A stretch of 64,000 bases of DNA from Streptococcus parasanguinis (GCF_031582885.1 NZ_CP133988.1:813501-877500), one strand, 5' to 3'; positions 22,963 through 33,377 are shown, numbered from the stretch's first letter. Numbers and translations: made by a program. The notes: generated by a model not told the origin, from the sequence alone.

Positions 22963-23772
22963 CTAGATCAACACATAGGTTTCAACCGCTTGCCCAGCCC
23001 CGTTTTCATTGTTGGTCTTTGTCACGACTGCTGCTCTGTTTTTCACCTCTTGAGGAGCGTTGCCCATAGCGACACCGATGCCTGCTTTTTTGAGCATAGG
23101 AAGGTCATTGAAGTTGTCCCCCAGGGTGAGGACTTCTTCTAAGCTTAAGTGGTAGTGATTGGCAAGCTCAACCAGAGCATCCTCTTTAGAGACGTGCTTA
23201 GCCGTAACTTCTAGGTAGTTGGCTTTGGAGAGATAAAAGGCGGTAGAAGGGAAGTCGTTGGTAGAAATAGTGTGATAGAGGGCTTGGATCTCTTCTGCAT
23301 TTCCAATTAAGAGCAATTTGTGGAGGGGCTTTGTCGTATCCAGCAAAGGATCCAATAGGGGGAGAATATGAGGTTTTTCCCCTGTAATCCGGGCCTCCTC
23401 TTGGCTCCATTGGTCGAGATGATCGGTCATCCAGTCTTTTCCACTATAGAGGTTGATCGAAACTTGAGGGAAGTGTTGGTTGGCCCAGTCGATAAAGTTC
23501 CGGGCCTCCGTCTTGTCCAAGGGATGCTCGAAAAGAACTTGTTCTCCTTTTTGAATCAAGGCCCCGTTGTAGCAGGCCATAGGACAGTCTTCTATGTCGA
23601 GCTCTTTGGCAATGGGTGCCATCCCTTTTGGAGAGCGAGCAGAGGCCAGCACGAAAGGAATCTTTTCACGCTTTAAATCCGGGATCAATGATGCTAACTG
23701 TGGATCGATCTGATGGTGGTCATTTAAGATGGTGCCATCGATATCGCTGATGATGAGACGAATGTGAGACAT
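22963..23772 (-). CDS. HAD superfamily Cof-type phosphatase
   Basis: A 269-residue class IIB HAD hydrolase. Motif I is D-I-D-G-T (residues 10-14, nucleophile D10). Motif IV is G-D-N-F-N-D-L-P-M (about residue 219), followed by G-V-A-M-G-N-A. Such enzymes dephosphorylate sugar phosphates or other small metabolites; the substrate is not predictable. It lies 12 bases downstream of a DeoR regulator gene on the same strand, so the two form a likely operon and a sugar phosphate may be the link between them. Confidence 0.88.
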   Translation of the reverse strand: MSHIRLIISDIDGTILNDHHQIDPQLASLIPDLKREKIPFVLASARSPKGMAPIAKELDIEDCPMACYNGALIQKGEQVLFEHPLDKTEARNFIDWANQHFPQVSINLYSGKDWMTDHLDQWSQEEARITGEKPHILPLLDPLLDTTKPLHKLLLIGNAEEIQALYHTISTNDFPSTAFYLSKANYLEVTAKHVSKEDALVELANHYHLSLEEVLTLGDNFNDLPMLKKAGIGVAMGNAPQEVKNRAAVVTKTNNENGAGQAVETYVLI

Positions 23773-23784
23773 AAAGATTACCTC

Positions 23785-24528
23785 CTAATAGAGAATAGTG
23801 GTTTCGTTGCCGACTTGTTTAAGGATTTCCGGGCTTGGTTTTTGGTCGGTAATCCAATAATCAAATTGCTTGAGACGAGCAAGATAGTAGTTGGCATTTT
23901 GGGAGAACTTGCTGCTTTCTGCCACAAGGATCTTGGTACGAGTTCGTTCAAAGACGAGAGACTTGACTGCAACGTCTTCAGCATCTTCAAAGGTGACTTC
24001 GCCATTGGCTAAGCTACTTGCTCCAAAAAAAGCGAGATCAAAGCGAAGATTGTCCAGTATTTGTGCTTGATTCGCGTCATAGTAGAAGCGGTTTTTAGGG
24101 TAGAATTTCCCTCCTAAAAGATGAAAGTCAACCTGGGAATGGCTACTGAGCTGGATGGCATTGTCAAGGGAATGCGAATAGACTGTGACTTCCTTATTAA
24201 GCAAGCCAGCAAGCAGGGTCATCGAGGTGGAAACGTCGAGAAAGATCACTTGTCCATCTTGGATCAATTGCAGGGCCTTTTGAGCCATGGTAGTCTTTTC
24301 CTTGTTAGCCTTTTGACTACGGTCTAGATAAGAAGGGCCAGGTTCTTTGTTTAAGGGAAGGAGCCCACCGTGGGTCCTGCGGACCAGCTGGCGTTGGCTA
24401 AGGAGAGCGAAGTCTCGACGGATGGTATCTTTTGAGACCTTGAAATAGTCGACCATTTCTTTAGCCGATAGCTGTTTTCGCTCTTCTAAGAGTTCTAATA
24501 TTTTTTCGAGTCGTTGTTCCTGATACAT
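23785..24528 (-). CDS. DeoR family sugar-responsive regulator
   Basis: A 247-residue DeoR protein. The winged helix near residues 3-58 contains the family helix V-S-K-D-T-I-R-R-D-F and R-R-T-H-G-G. The C-terminal sugar-phosphate isomerase-like domain includes F-L-D-V-S-T-S and F-F-G-A-S-S-L-A-N-G-E-V-T. It usually represses a sugar operon until a phosphorylated sugar binds. It is divergent from the acetyltransferase gene and cotranscribed with the HAD gene. Its likely operator is at 24590-24608. Confidence 0.88.
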   Translation of the reverse strand: MYQEQRLEKILELLEERKQLSAKEMVDYFKVSKDTIRRDFALLSQRQLVRRTHGGLLPLNKEPGPSYLDRSQKANKEKTTMAQKALQLIQDGQVIFLDVSTSMTLLAGLLNKEVTVYSHSLDNAIQLSSHSQVDFHLLGGKFYPKNRFYYDANQAQILDNLRFDLAFFGASSLANGEVTFEDAEDVAVKSLVFERTRTKILVAESSKFSQNANYYLARLKQFDYWITDQKPSPEILKQVGNETTILY

Positions 24529-24589
24529 GAGCTCGCTCCTTGTTTCTGTTCTTGCCTATATTCTACATCATTTATTAAGTTAATAAAAG

Positions 24590-24677
24590 TGTTTTTAATT
24601 GTTTTTAAGTATTTGTGATTTTTTTCTTACAAAGCCTTATTCTGACGTTTGTTTTAAAGGGGGAATTCTGCTATAAT
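24590..24677 (+). promoter_or_regulatory. Divergent promoter region with a DeoR-type repeat
   Basis: TGTTTTTAA occurs twice in tandem (24590-24598 and 24600-24608), resembling DeoR-family targets. Downstream, TTGTTT (24649-24654), 17 bases and TATAAT (24672-24677) form a promoter for the acetyltransferase gene. Confidence 0.5.
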
Positions 24678-24704
24678 ATGTCAAAATAACGTGGAGGTTT
24701 CCTT

Positions 24705-25274
24705 ATGGCCAGTGAATATGAAAAAATGATTGCGGGTGACTATTATAGACCTGCGGACCCTGAATTACGGGCTTTAGCCCAAGCCTCTCGGGAGAAACAA
24801 GAAGCTTTTAACCAAGAGGTGGATCCTAAAAAAGGGGCAGCTATCATCAAAGAGTGGTTTGGATCAACCGGTGAAAACCTCTATCTCAATCGTCAGGTTC
24901 TTGTGGATTATGGGGTCAATATCCATCTGGGAGAAAATTTCTATGCCAATTACAATTTGACCATGTTGGATATCTGTCCCATTACGATTGGAAAGAATGC
25001 TATGATTGGTCCCAATTGCCAATTTTTGACGCCCTTGCACCCGCTGGATCCAGATGAGCGCAGTTCTGGTCTGGAGTATGGCGCACCGATTAGGATAGGG
25101 GACAATTTCTGGGCAGGAGGAGGCGTCACCATTCTTCCTGGTGTGACACTGGGCGACAATGTGGTCGCTGGCGCAGGAGCAGTGGTCACAAAATCCTTTG
25201 GAGACAATGTGGTCCTTGGAGGAAACCCAGCCCGTGTCATCAAAGAAATACCCGTCAAAAAGGAGAAACGATGA
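24705..25274 (+). CDS. Sugar O-acetyltransferase (maltose acetyltransferase type)
   Basis: A 189-residue left-handed beta-helix acetyltransferase of the Maa/LacA group. It has an N-terminal cap (M-I-A-G-D-Y-Y-R-P-A-D-P-E-L), then hexapeptide repeats from about residue 65, with T-P-L-H-P-L carrying the catalytic His and G-G-G-V-T-I-L-P-G-V near the end. It moves acetyl from acetyl-CoA to a sugar hydroxyl. Its stop overlaps the start of the nucleoside phosphorylase-like gene by four bases (ATGA), so they are coupled. Confidence 0.9.
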   Translation: MASEYEKMIAGDYYRPADPELRALAQASREKQEAFNQEVDPKKGAAIIKEWFGSTGENLYLNRQVLVDYGVNIHLGENFYANYNLTMLDICPITIGKNAMIGPNCQFLTPLHPLDPDERSSGLEYGAPIRIGDNFWAGGGVTILPGVTLGDNVVAGAGAVVTKSFGDNVVLGGNPARVIKEIPVKKEKR

Positions 25275-26035
25275 TCCATACGCACGAAATTCCTATTTTA
25301 GAGTTTGACGACAACCCACAGGCAGTCATTATGCCGACTCATGAGGGGATCGATGTGCACTTGCCTGAAAAATGCGTTTATGCTTTCTTAGCGGATGAGA
25401 TCGATCGCTTTGCGAAAGCTGTCGGAGCTGAGCAAGTAGCTAGCTTTGTCTCAGCTACCAAGGTCTATCCGGTCTATGTTATGGAGGACCAAGGAGAGGA
25501 GATCTGCTTGGCTCAAGCGCCAGTTGGATCTGCCCCTGCTGCTCAATTCATGGATTGGTTGATTGGCTATGGGGTGAAGAAGATTATATCGGCAGGTAGC
25601 TGTGGGGTCTTGGTGGACATAGAAGAAAATGCTTTTTTAATCCCGACCAAGGCCTTGCGAGATGAGGGAGCCAGTTACCATTATGTAGCGCCTTCCCGTT
25701 ATATCGAGGTGGATAGTCGTGCACTGACCGCTATTGAAACGGTCTTGAAAGGAAAAGAAATTCCTTATCAAGAGGTCATGACCTGGTCGACCGATGGCTT
25801 TTATAGGGAAACGCCTGACAAGGTGGCCTATCGGATTGAAGAAGGGTGTAGTGTGGTGGAGATGGAGTGTGCATCGCTTGCAGCAGTCGCCCAGCTTCGT
25901 GAGGCAATTTGGGGCTTGCTTCTCTTTACCGCAGATTCTCTTGCAGATCTGGAAAATTATGACCAGCGTAACTGGGGCTCTGAAGCATTTGAGAAGGCCT
26001 TAGAATTATGCCTAGAAATGGTTCATTACTTGTAG
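25271..26035 (+). CDS. Nucleoside phosphorylase family protein
   Basis: A 254-residue protein of the PNP/UDP phosphorylase family. Visible landmarks are the phosphate-binding A-P-V-G-S-A-P-A and S-A-G-S-C-G-V-L (about residues 79-86 and 113-120), then W-S-T-D-G-F-Y-R-E and the base/ribose site V-E-M-E-C-A-S-L (about residues 196-203). It would split nucleosides to base and (deoxy)ribose 1-phosphate. It overlaps the acetyltransferase gene, an unusual pairing; the deoxyribose/ribose phosphate product could be the signal for the nearby DeoR protein, but that is inference. Confidence 0.85.
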   Translation: MIHTHEIPILEFDDNPQAVIMPTHEGIDVHLPEKCVYAFLADEIDRFAKAVGAEQVASFVSATKVYPVYVMEDQGEEICLAQAPVGSAPAAQFMDWLIGYGVKKIISAGSCGVLVDIEENAFLIPTKALRDEGASYHYVAPSRYIEVDSRALTAIETVLKGKEIPYQEVMTWSTDGFYRETPDKVAYRIEEGCSVVEMECASLAAVAQLREAIWGLLLFTADSLADLENYDQRNWGSEAFEKALELCLEMVHYL

Positions 26036-26066
26036 GTCTATTCTCTTTTTATGATACAATGAAGCT

Positions 26067-27449
26067 ATGTTAGTGAAATCATATTTTAAACAATGGCGGG
26101 CCAAATTGACTCGCTTGTCTCCAGCAAGGCGGATCTTTCTCAGCTTTGCCTTGGTTATCCTGATAGGCTCTCTCTTACTGAGTTTGCCCTTTGTCCAGCA
26201 AGTAAGCTCAACAGCAGGCTACATCGACCACCTCTTTACCGCGGTCTCTATGGTCTGTGTGACAGGGCTCTTTACCCAGTCGGTGGCTTCGACCTATAAT
26301 GGCTGGGGGCAATTGATTTGTATGCTCTTGATTCAGATTGGAGGCCTAGGGATTTTGACCTTTATTGGTCTCTTCTTTATGGAAAGTCGCCAAAAGCTCA
26401 GTTTCAAGGACCGGCAGACTATTCGGGACAGCTTTAGCTTTAGCAATAATCAAAGCTTGACCCGTTTTGTCCGCTCCATCTTTATTACCACCTTTACCAT
26501 CGAAGGTGTCGGGGCCTTGCTCCTCATGACTCGCTTTATTCCTCGCTTTGGCTGGGGCCATGGGATCTTTAACTCCATCTTTGTCGCAGTTTCCGCCTTT
26601 TGTAATGCGGGCTTTGATAATTTTGGGGGCGATAGTATGATGAGTTTCCAGACCGATTGGTTGGTCAATCTGACCTTATCTGCTCTGATCATTACTGGGG
26701 GCTTGGGCTTCATGGTCTGGTTTGACCTAGCCACCAAGGCCCGTAACCAATCAGGACGACGGACTCTTCGCTTTCATACCAAGGTGGTTCTCTGGTTAAC
26801 AGCTGCTATCCTTCTGTTTGGGACAGTGACCAGTCTCTTGACAGAGTTTGATAATCCAGCAACGATTGGGTCCCTGCCATTGGGAGAGAAGATTTTGGTC
26901 AGCTTCTTCCAAACTGTCAGTATGCGGACAGCTGGCTTTGCCTCACTGGATTATACTGCAGTCCGACCAGTAACGCTCTTTGTCTATATCCTCCAGATGT
27001 TTCTAGGTGGGGCACCAGGTGGTACAGCAGGAGGGATGAAGATCACCACCTTCTTGGTCTTGATCCTCTTAGCTCGCAAGGAATTGCTCGGATTGCCACA
27101 TACCAATTTAGGAAAACGAACGATCGCACCTGACTTGGTGCAACGTTCTTTGGGCACAGCAGTGATTTTCCAGTTGACCTTTATCCTGGGTCTCTTTGGC
27201 CTTTGTCTTGTGACGCCGGATGGTCAACGTTTTCTGTACCTGGTCTTTGAGGTGGTATCGGCTTTAGCGACAGTGGGCGTGACGGCTAATGTGACCTCGA
27301 CCTTAAATGGAGCAGGGCTGGGCATCATCATGCTGCTCATGTTTATTGGGCGGATCGGCCCCTTGACCCTTATGGTCAGCTTGAACAATTACAAGGCCAA
27401 AAAGGCAGATGCCTTGCAATATGCCAAGGCAGACATCATTATCGGATAG
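26067..27449 (+). CDS. Trk/Ktr potassium uptake channel subunit
   Basis: A 460-residue membrane protein with four pore-loop repeats around the selectivity positions: C-V-T-G-L-F, F-C-N-A-G-F-D, M-R-T-A-G-F-A and A-T-V-G-V-T. This is the KtrB/TrkH pattern. The central gate loop G-G-A-P-G-G-T-A-G-G is also present. Together with the cytosolic gating ring encoded by the next gene it imports K+ (possibly with Na+). The ribosome site is poor, and a TATGATACAAT stretch just upstream may hold its promoter. The gene pair corresponds to the pneumococcal TrkH-like channel with CabP. Confidence 0.9.
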   Translation: MLVKSYFKQWRAKLTRLSPARRIFLSFALVILIGSLLLSLPFVQQVSSTAGYIDHLFTAVSMVCVTGLFTQSVASTYNGWGQLICMLLIQIGGLGILTFIGLFFMESRQKLSFKDRQTIRDSFSFSNNQSLTRFVRSIFITTFTIEGVGALLLMTRFIPRFGWGHGIFNSIFVAVSAFCNAGFDNFGGDSMMSFQTDWLVNLTLSALIITGGLGFMVWFDLATKARNQSGRRTLRFHTKVVLWLTAAILLFGTVTSLLTEFDNPATIGSLPLGEKILVSFFQTVSMRTAGFASLDYTAVRPVTLFVYILQMFLGGAPGGTAGGMKITTFLVLILLARKELLGLPHTNLGKRTIAPDLVQRSLGTAVIFQLTFILGLFGLCLVTPDGQRFLYLVFEVVSALATVGVTANVTSTLNGAGLGIIMLLMFIGRIGPLTLMVSLNNYKAKKADALQYAKADIIIG

Positions 27450-27458
27450 GAGAGACTT

Positions 27459-28124
27459 ATGGCAAATCGAACCATTGGAATTCTGGGATTAGGGATTTTT
27501 GGACAGAGTGTCTTAAAAACCCTGCAGGACCAGGATGTGGATATCATTGCAATTGACGATCATGAAGATGTGATCAACCAGTATGAATCTATGATTACAA
27601 CTGGGATTGTTGGAGACATTACGGAAATGGACCTCTTGGATGCGGCAGATATTGGGAACTGTGACACAGTCGTCATTGCGACGGGAGAAAACTTGGAATC
27701 AAGTGTCCTGGCGGTCATGCACTGTAAGGCACTTGGCGTCGAGCACGTCATTGCCAAGGTCAAGAATGAAGTGACCAAGGAAGTCCTTGAGAAGATTGGA
27801 GCTGATTTGGTCATCCTACCAGAGGTAGAAGCGGGGATGTCTCTAGCTAAGATGATCCTCTTCCAACACGGGATTGAAGTCTTCCAGTTGGATGAAGCAG
27901 TGGTGGTGGCTGAGTTTACGGTTCCAGCTAGCTGGGTGGGAAAAAGCCTTCAGGACTTGGCTGTCAGAGAGGAGTACCATCTCAATATTATCGGCTATCG
28001 AGATGCGGAAGACCAACCGCTTCATATTCAGATTGGTCCCGACTTTATCTGGCCTGAAGGGGTGCGCGTGATGGCGGTGACAGACAACCAATATTTAGAT
28101 AGAATCCAAGATTTGTTAGACTAA
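27459..28124 (+). CDS. KtrA/TrkA-type potassium channel regulatory subunit
   Basis: A 221-residue RCK protein. The N-terminal Rossmann half has G-L-G-I-F-G-Q-S (residues about 10-17), the acidic D-D-H-E-D after beta-2, and A-T-G-E-N; it binds nucleotides (ATP/ADP, NAD). The C-terminal RCK_C half (from about residue 145) binds c-di-AMP in the pneumococcal homologue CabP. It follows the channel gene by nine bases behind TAGGAG. The c-di-AMP link is family knowledge, not seen here. Confidence 0.9.
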   Translation: MANRTIGILGLGIFGQSVLKTLQDQDVDIIAIDDHEDVINQYESMITTGIVGDITEMDLLDAADIGNCDTVVIATGENLESSVLAVMHCKALGVEHVIAKVKNEVTKEVLEKIGADLVILPEVEAGMSLAKMILFQHGIEVFQLDEAVVVAEFTVPASWVGKSLQDLAVREEYHLNIIGYRDAEDQPLHIQIGPDFIWPEGVRVMAVTDNQYLDRIQDLLD

Positions 28125-28136
28125 TAGTGTAATGGA

Positions 28137-28159
28137 AACGGCCGAAAGGTCGTTTTTTT
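28137..28159 (+). terminator. Intrinsic terminator of the potassium uptake operon
   Basis: AACGGCC/GGTCGTT stem (one G-T pair), GAAA loop and seven T. Confidence 0.85.
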
Positions 28160-28246
28160 CTTCTCTAGGTTAACTCTTCTTTAAGCGTTGATTGCTAAAG
28201 TAAGAGAAACAAAAATACTTCCATTATGGGAATAGAAGGATGAAAG

Positions 28247-29005
28247 ATGACATTTTTTAACAGGATACGACCCAAACAGCCCTTAAAAGAGCTCAAATGG
28301 TTTGATATTGGTATTGTGACGGCCATTCTCTTTGGGCAATTCATTGTCCGCTCGACCCAGCTGTTTTTTGCCAGTTTTCAGCCAGTCGCGCAGACTGCAG
28401 TAGCCACAAGCAGTAGCAATACTGCAAGTGAAGGAGCTGCTTATTCCAGCAATATGACCTTGCAGTTGATCTTGCTGGCTCTAGCTCTTCTTTACTTGCT
28501 ACTCCGTCGCTTTGATTTTAAACAATTGCCGATCCGCTTCAAGTGGTCCACCTTGATCTGGGTGCCTTTGCTCTTTGCAGCGATGGGACTTTTTGGGGAT
28601 GTGATCTCAACGGTTTCGGGTGAATACAATTACCTAAGCCCGAGTCTTTGGCCCTTTATCGATCCCATGCAGATCCTCCATAAGTTCATGGCTCTGAGTC
28701 CCATGGCAATTGCTTATGGTTTGCTCAATGGATTTTATGAAGAATTTTTCTTTTTGGGCTTAATGACTTCGGTGAGTGAGAAGAGCAAGTGGAAGGCACT
28801 GGCCTTTTCAACCCTGATCCGTTTTTCTTTCCACACCTATCAAGGGCTTCTCTGGGCCTTTGTGATTGGCGTCATTTATGGACTCTTTTATTACGTCATG
28901 TACAAGAAGGTCGTCAAGAATCTCTTGCCATTTTTCCTCATGCATGCCTTGGCAGATATGTTTGGCTCGAGTCTCAAGTATCTCTTGATCCATTGGGGAA
29001 GTTGA
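28247..29005 (+). CDS. CPBP family intramembrane protein (Abi/CAAX protease type)
   Basis: A 252-residue membrane protein with about six to seven helices. The three CPBP motifs are recognisable: F-Y-E-E-F-F-F-L-G (about residue 163), F-S-F-H-T-Y-Q-G (about 192) and H-A-L-A-D (about 234). The family motif is usually E-E-x-x-x-R; here the Arg is Leu, so proteolytic activity is uncertain. Such proteins include CAAX-like proteases and bacteriocin self-immunity proteins, but no bacteriocin gene is near. It starts at ATG 28247 behind AGAAGGA and is monocistronic. Confidence 0.8.
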   Translation: MTFFNRIRPKQPLKELKWFDIGIVTAILFGQFIVRSTQLFFASFQPVAQTAVATSSSNTASEGAAYSSNMTLQLILLALALLYLLLRRFDFKQLPIRFKWSTLIWVPLLFAAMGLFGDVISTVSGEYNYLSPSLWPFIDPMQILHKFMALSPMAIAYGLLNGFYEEFFFLGLMTSVSEKSKWKALAFSTLIRFSFHTYQGLLWAFVIGVIYGLFYYVMYKKVVKNLLPFFLMHALADMFGSSLKYLLIHWGS

Positions 29006-29024
29006 TCTTATAAAATTTTAGGAA

Positions 29025-29056
29025 AGGCTCTGTCAAGTGTTGACAGGCCTTTTTTT
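29025..29056 (+). terminator. Terminator of the CPBP gene, overlapping the next promoter
   Basis: Stem AGGC-CTGTCAA with TTGACAG-GCCT (one bulged T, loop GTG) followed by seven T. Its right arm contains the TTGACA used as -35 by the GH31 gene. Confidence 0.85.
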
Positions 29057-29087
29057 GAGTGCTATAGTAAAATCGTAAGCGCTTACC
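29040..29087 (+). promoter_or_regulatory. Promoter and cre site of the GH31 gene
   Basis: TTGACA (29040-29045), a 17-base spacer and TATAGT (29063-29068). Directly after, GTAAGC-GCTTAC (29075-29086) is a perfect palindrome; with its flanks it matches the CcpA consensus at 12 of 14 positions. Lying at the start of transcription, CcpA bound here would repress when glucose is plentiful. Confidence 0.8.
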
Positions 29088-29152
29088 TAGCGAAGTGAAG
29101 CAGATGAAAAGAGGGCGAGTCGGATGCCCTATAAAAAGAGGAGGACAGACAA

Positions 29153-31384
29153 ATGGCAGGACCAGTGATAAAGGGAGAAAACTATCGGATCTCCGTATTA
29201 ACGGAATCCTTGGTGCGCTTGGAATACTCAGAGGATGGTGTTTTTGAAGATGGTCAGACGCAAGTTGTACAACATCGAGATTTTGGACCTGTTGCTTGTG
29301 AGGTTGTAGAGACAGAAGCTGTTCTCGACCTTCATACAGAGCATCTCCACCTCTATTTTGAAAAGGGACCTTTTGCACCGGATCGGCTTTTTATTGAGCT
29401 CAAGGGTCAGTATGCAGTCTATGGGAGCAGGTGGCACTATGGAGATCAGCCGGAGACCTTAAAGGGGACCAGTCGAACGCTTGACGAGGTCGATGGGGCT
29501 ATGGAGTTGCAAGATGGGATCTTGAGCAAGGCCGGTTATGCTCTTTTAGACGATTCCGCTTCCTATTTGTATGATGACGAAAGCGGTTTTAGAGCACGGC
29601 CCTATCCAGAAGTGGATCTGTATTTCTTCGGTTATGGGCGCGATTATCTAGGTGCCTTAAAAGATTTTTACCATCTGACAGGACAGCCCCCACTCTTGCC
29701 ACGTTATGCTCTGGGAAACTGGTGGAGTCGCTATTGGCCTTATACCAGTCAGGAGTATACAGATTTGATGGATCGGTTCAAAGCAGAAGGGGTGCCTCTT
29801 GCAGTCAGTGTGATCGATATGGACTGGCACAAGACGGCGATTCCTGCTCGCTTTGGAAGTGGTTGGACTGGCTATAGTTGGAACCGGGATTTGATTCCTG
29901 ATCCAGCTGCCTTCTTAAATGGCCTGCATGAGCGTGGTTTAAAGGTGACCTTAAATGTCCATCCGGCAGATGGAATTCGCGCTTTCGAAGATGCTTATCC
30001 CATGGTCGCAAAACGCTTGGGACTGGATACTGAAAAAGAAGAAGCGGCTAGCTTTGACTTTTATAGTCCAGCCTTTCGCGAAGCTTATTTCGAAGATGTC
30101 CACCATCCTTTGGAAGATCAAGGAGTCGACTTTTGGTGGATTGATTGGCAACAGGGAAGTCATGGCAAGATGGATCCCCTTTGGTTGTTAAATCACTATC
30201 ATTATCTAGACAATTGTCGAAAAGGCCAAGCTGGTCTCATCTTATCGCGTTATGGGGGTCCTGGCAGCCATCGGTATCCGATTGGTTTTTCAGGGGACAC
30301 TATTGTGACTTGGGAATCCCTAGCCTTTCAACCCTATTTTACCAGTACAGCTTCCAATATCGGCTACACCTGGTGGAGTCATGATATCGGTGGCCATATG
30401 CGGGGCTACTATGATGAAGACTTGGCTCTTCGTTGGTTGCAGTTTGGGGTTTTTAGCCCGATTAATCGACTTCATAGTTCTTGTAATGCCTTTAACAGCA
30501 AGGAACCGTGGTTTTACTCGCCTGAGACCTGTCGCTTGATGAAGCAGTATTTGCGCCTGCGCCATGGCCTACTACCTTATCTCTACACCATGAATGTGGC
30601 GACGCACGAAGAAGGCCTGCCTTTGGTTCAACCCCTTTATTACCACTATCCAAATGAAGAAGAGGCTTATGAAGCGAAGAATCAATATTTCTTTGGCAGT
30701 GAACTCATGGTGGCGCCAATTACCGAAGCGCTGGATCCTGTCTTTCATAGTGCTTCTGTGAGCGTTTGGTTCCCAGACGGCGTTTGGTACGATTTCTTCC
30801 ATGATTGGAAGTATGAAGGAAGAGGCAAGCTCACGGTCTTTAGGACCAGCCAGGATATTCCAGTCTTTGCACGTGCGGGAGCTATCATCCCTATGGATGC
30901 ACAACCACAGACAGGAGTGGACCTTCCAGAAATGCTGGACTGGCATCTCTTCCCAGGTGACAATCGTTCCTTCGTACTCGTCGAAGGAGAAGGAGCTAGC
31001 AAGGTTGAAACCCGCCTAACAGTCGATTGGGATGAAAGAAAGATTAGGCTGGATCTATCAGGTGATCTAGCCTTGCTTCCTGAAAAGAGACAGCACCGTT
31101 TCTTGCTCCATACCTTTGAGACGGACCCTATCATAGTGGACAATCAAAGTCAGGAAATTGCGATGGGTGAGCTGCAATCGCATCCTATTGCCAAAGAAGG
31201 TCGGATGTTTGAGCTCTTAAAATCTGCCAACCTGGCCTACGATAGGAAAAACGAATTATTTGCGGCTTGTTCAAGAGCCAAGGATTGGAAACAGCTGATG
31301 AAGGTCATCACGCCTTTGGAGGAAGGCTTGCGCCAACGTCTCTTTGAAGTGATTTATTCCAGTGAAGAGGGAGAAGACTTGTAA
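29153..31384 (+). CDS. GH31 family alpha-glucosidase
   Basis: A 743-residue cytoplasmic glycoside hydrolase (no signal peptide). The GH31 nucleophile motif W-W-I-D-W-Q-Q-G (Asp about residue 330) and acid/base motif F-S-G-D-T (Asp about residue 382) are both present, with N-W-W-S-R-Y-W and I-D-M-D-W-H before them. It removes terminal alpha-linked glucose (or a related alpha-sugar) from oligosaccharides taken into the cell. A cre site lies in its promoter. It is followed after 68 bases by dexB with its own promoter, so both probably act on starch- or dextran-derived oligosaccharides. Confidence 0.88.
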   Translation: MAGPVIKGENYRISVLTESLVRLEYSEDGVFEDGQTQVVQHRDFGPVACEVVETEAVLDLHTEHLHLYFEKGPFAPDRLFIELKGQYAVYGSRWHYGDQPETLKGTSRTLDEVDGAMELQDGILSKAGYALLDDSASYLYDDESGFRARPYPEVDLYFFGYGRDYLGALKDFYHLTGQPPLLPRYALGNWWSRYWPYTSQEYTDLMDRFKAEGVPLAVSVIDMDWHKTAIPARFGSGWTGYSWNRDLIPDPAAFLNGLHERGLKVTLNVHPADGIRAFEDAYPMVAKRLGLDTEKEEAASFDFYSPAFREAYFEDVHHPLEDQGVDFWWIDWQQGSHGKMDPLWLLNHYHYLDNCRKGQAGLILSRYGGPGSHRYPIGFSGDTIVTWESLAFQPYFTSTASNIGYTWWSHDIGGHMRGYYDEDLALRWLQFGVFSPINRLHSSCNAFNSKEPWFYSPETCRLMKQYLRLRHGLLPYLYTMNVATHEEGLPLVQPLYYHYPNEEEAYEAKNQYFFGSELMVAPITEALDPVFHSASVSVWFPDGVWYDFFHDWKYEGRGKLTVFRTSQDIPVFARAGAIIPMDAQPQTGVDLPEMLDWHLFPGDNRSFVLVEGEGASKVETRLTVDWDERKIRLDLSGDLALLPEKRQHRFLLHTFETDPIIVDNQSQEIAMGELQSHPIAKEGRMFELLKSANLAYDRKNELFAACSRAKDWKQLMKVITPLEEGLRQRLFEVIYSSEEGEDL

Positions 31385-31388
31385 ACTC

Positions 31389-31417
31389 TTGCAATATCAC
31401 CCCTATTTTTGTATGAT
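31389..31417 (+). promoter_or_regulatory. dexB promoter
   Basis: TTGCAA (31389-31394), a 17-base spacer and TATGAT (31412-31417), starting a few bases after the GH31 stop. Confidence 0.65.
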
Positions 31418-31425
31418 GAAAGTGA

Positions 31426-33060
<1,635 letters not shown>

Positions 33061-33104
33061 TGAAGCAAATGAAAAAATAGGGGAAATTACTTCCTCGTAG
33101 AAGC

Positions 33105-33139
33105 AGGTCTTTCTCGATAGAGAAGGCCTTCTTTACTTT
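33105..33139 (+). terminator. Imperfect terminator after dexB
   Basis: AGGTCTTTCTC pairs with GAGAAGGCCT (one bulge and a wobble), loop GATA, then a T-rich stretch. Between here and 33278 only a short direct repeat (AAATCCGCTC twice) is seen. Confidence 0.5.
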
Positions 33140-33278
33140 TTAGGGGCTGTTTTTCTAGCAGAATCCGCTCAAAATCCGCTCAAAAATGGTTCAGGGACGC
33201 TTGGGCTATAGGAAATATTTATAAGAAGTCCTAGTTTTTGATTTTGATTTCTGCTCTCAAGGCCCATTAAATCTGTGT

Positions 33279-33346
33279 TATAGTTTTTGGCTATATCAAA
33301 ATTCGTGTAAAAGCAATTATACAAGACGGCTATCTTCTGATATGAT
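33279..33346 (+). promoter_or_regulatory. metE promoter with a MET-box
   Basis: TATAGTTTTTGGCTATA (33279-33295) has the TATAG/CTATA ends and 17-base length of the streptococcal MET-box bound by MtaR/MetR-type LysR regulators. A -10 TATGAT (33341-33346) follows with no usable -35, as expected for an activated promoter. Confidence 0.65.
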
Positions 33347-33377
33347 AGTGTCAATTAGAATTTTTGGAGGACACAAC

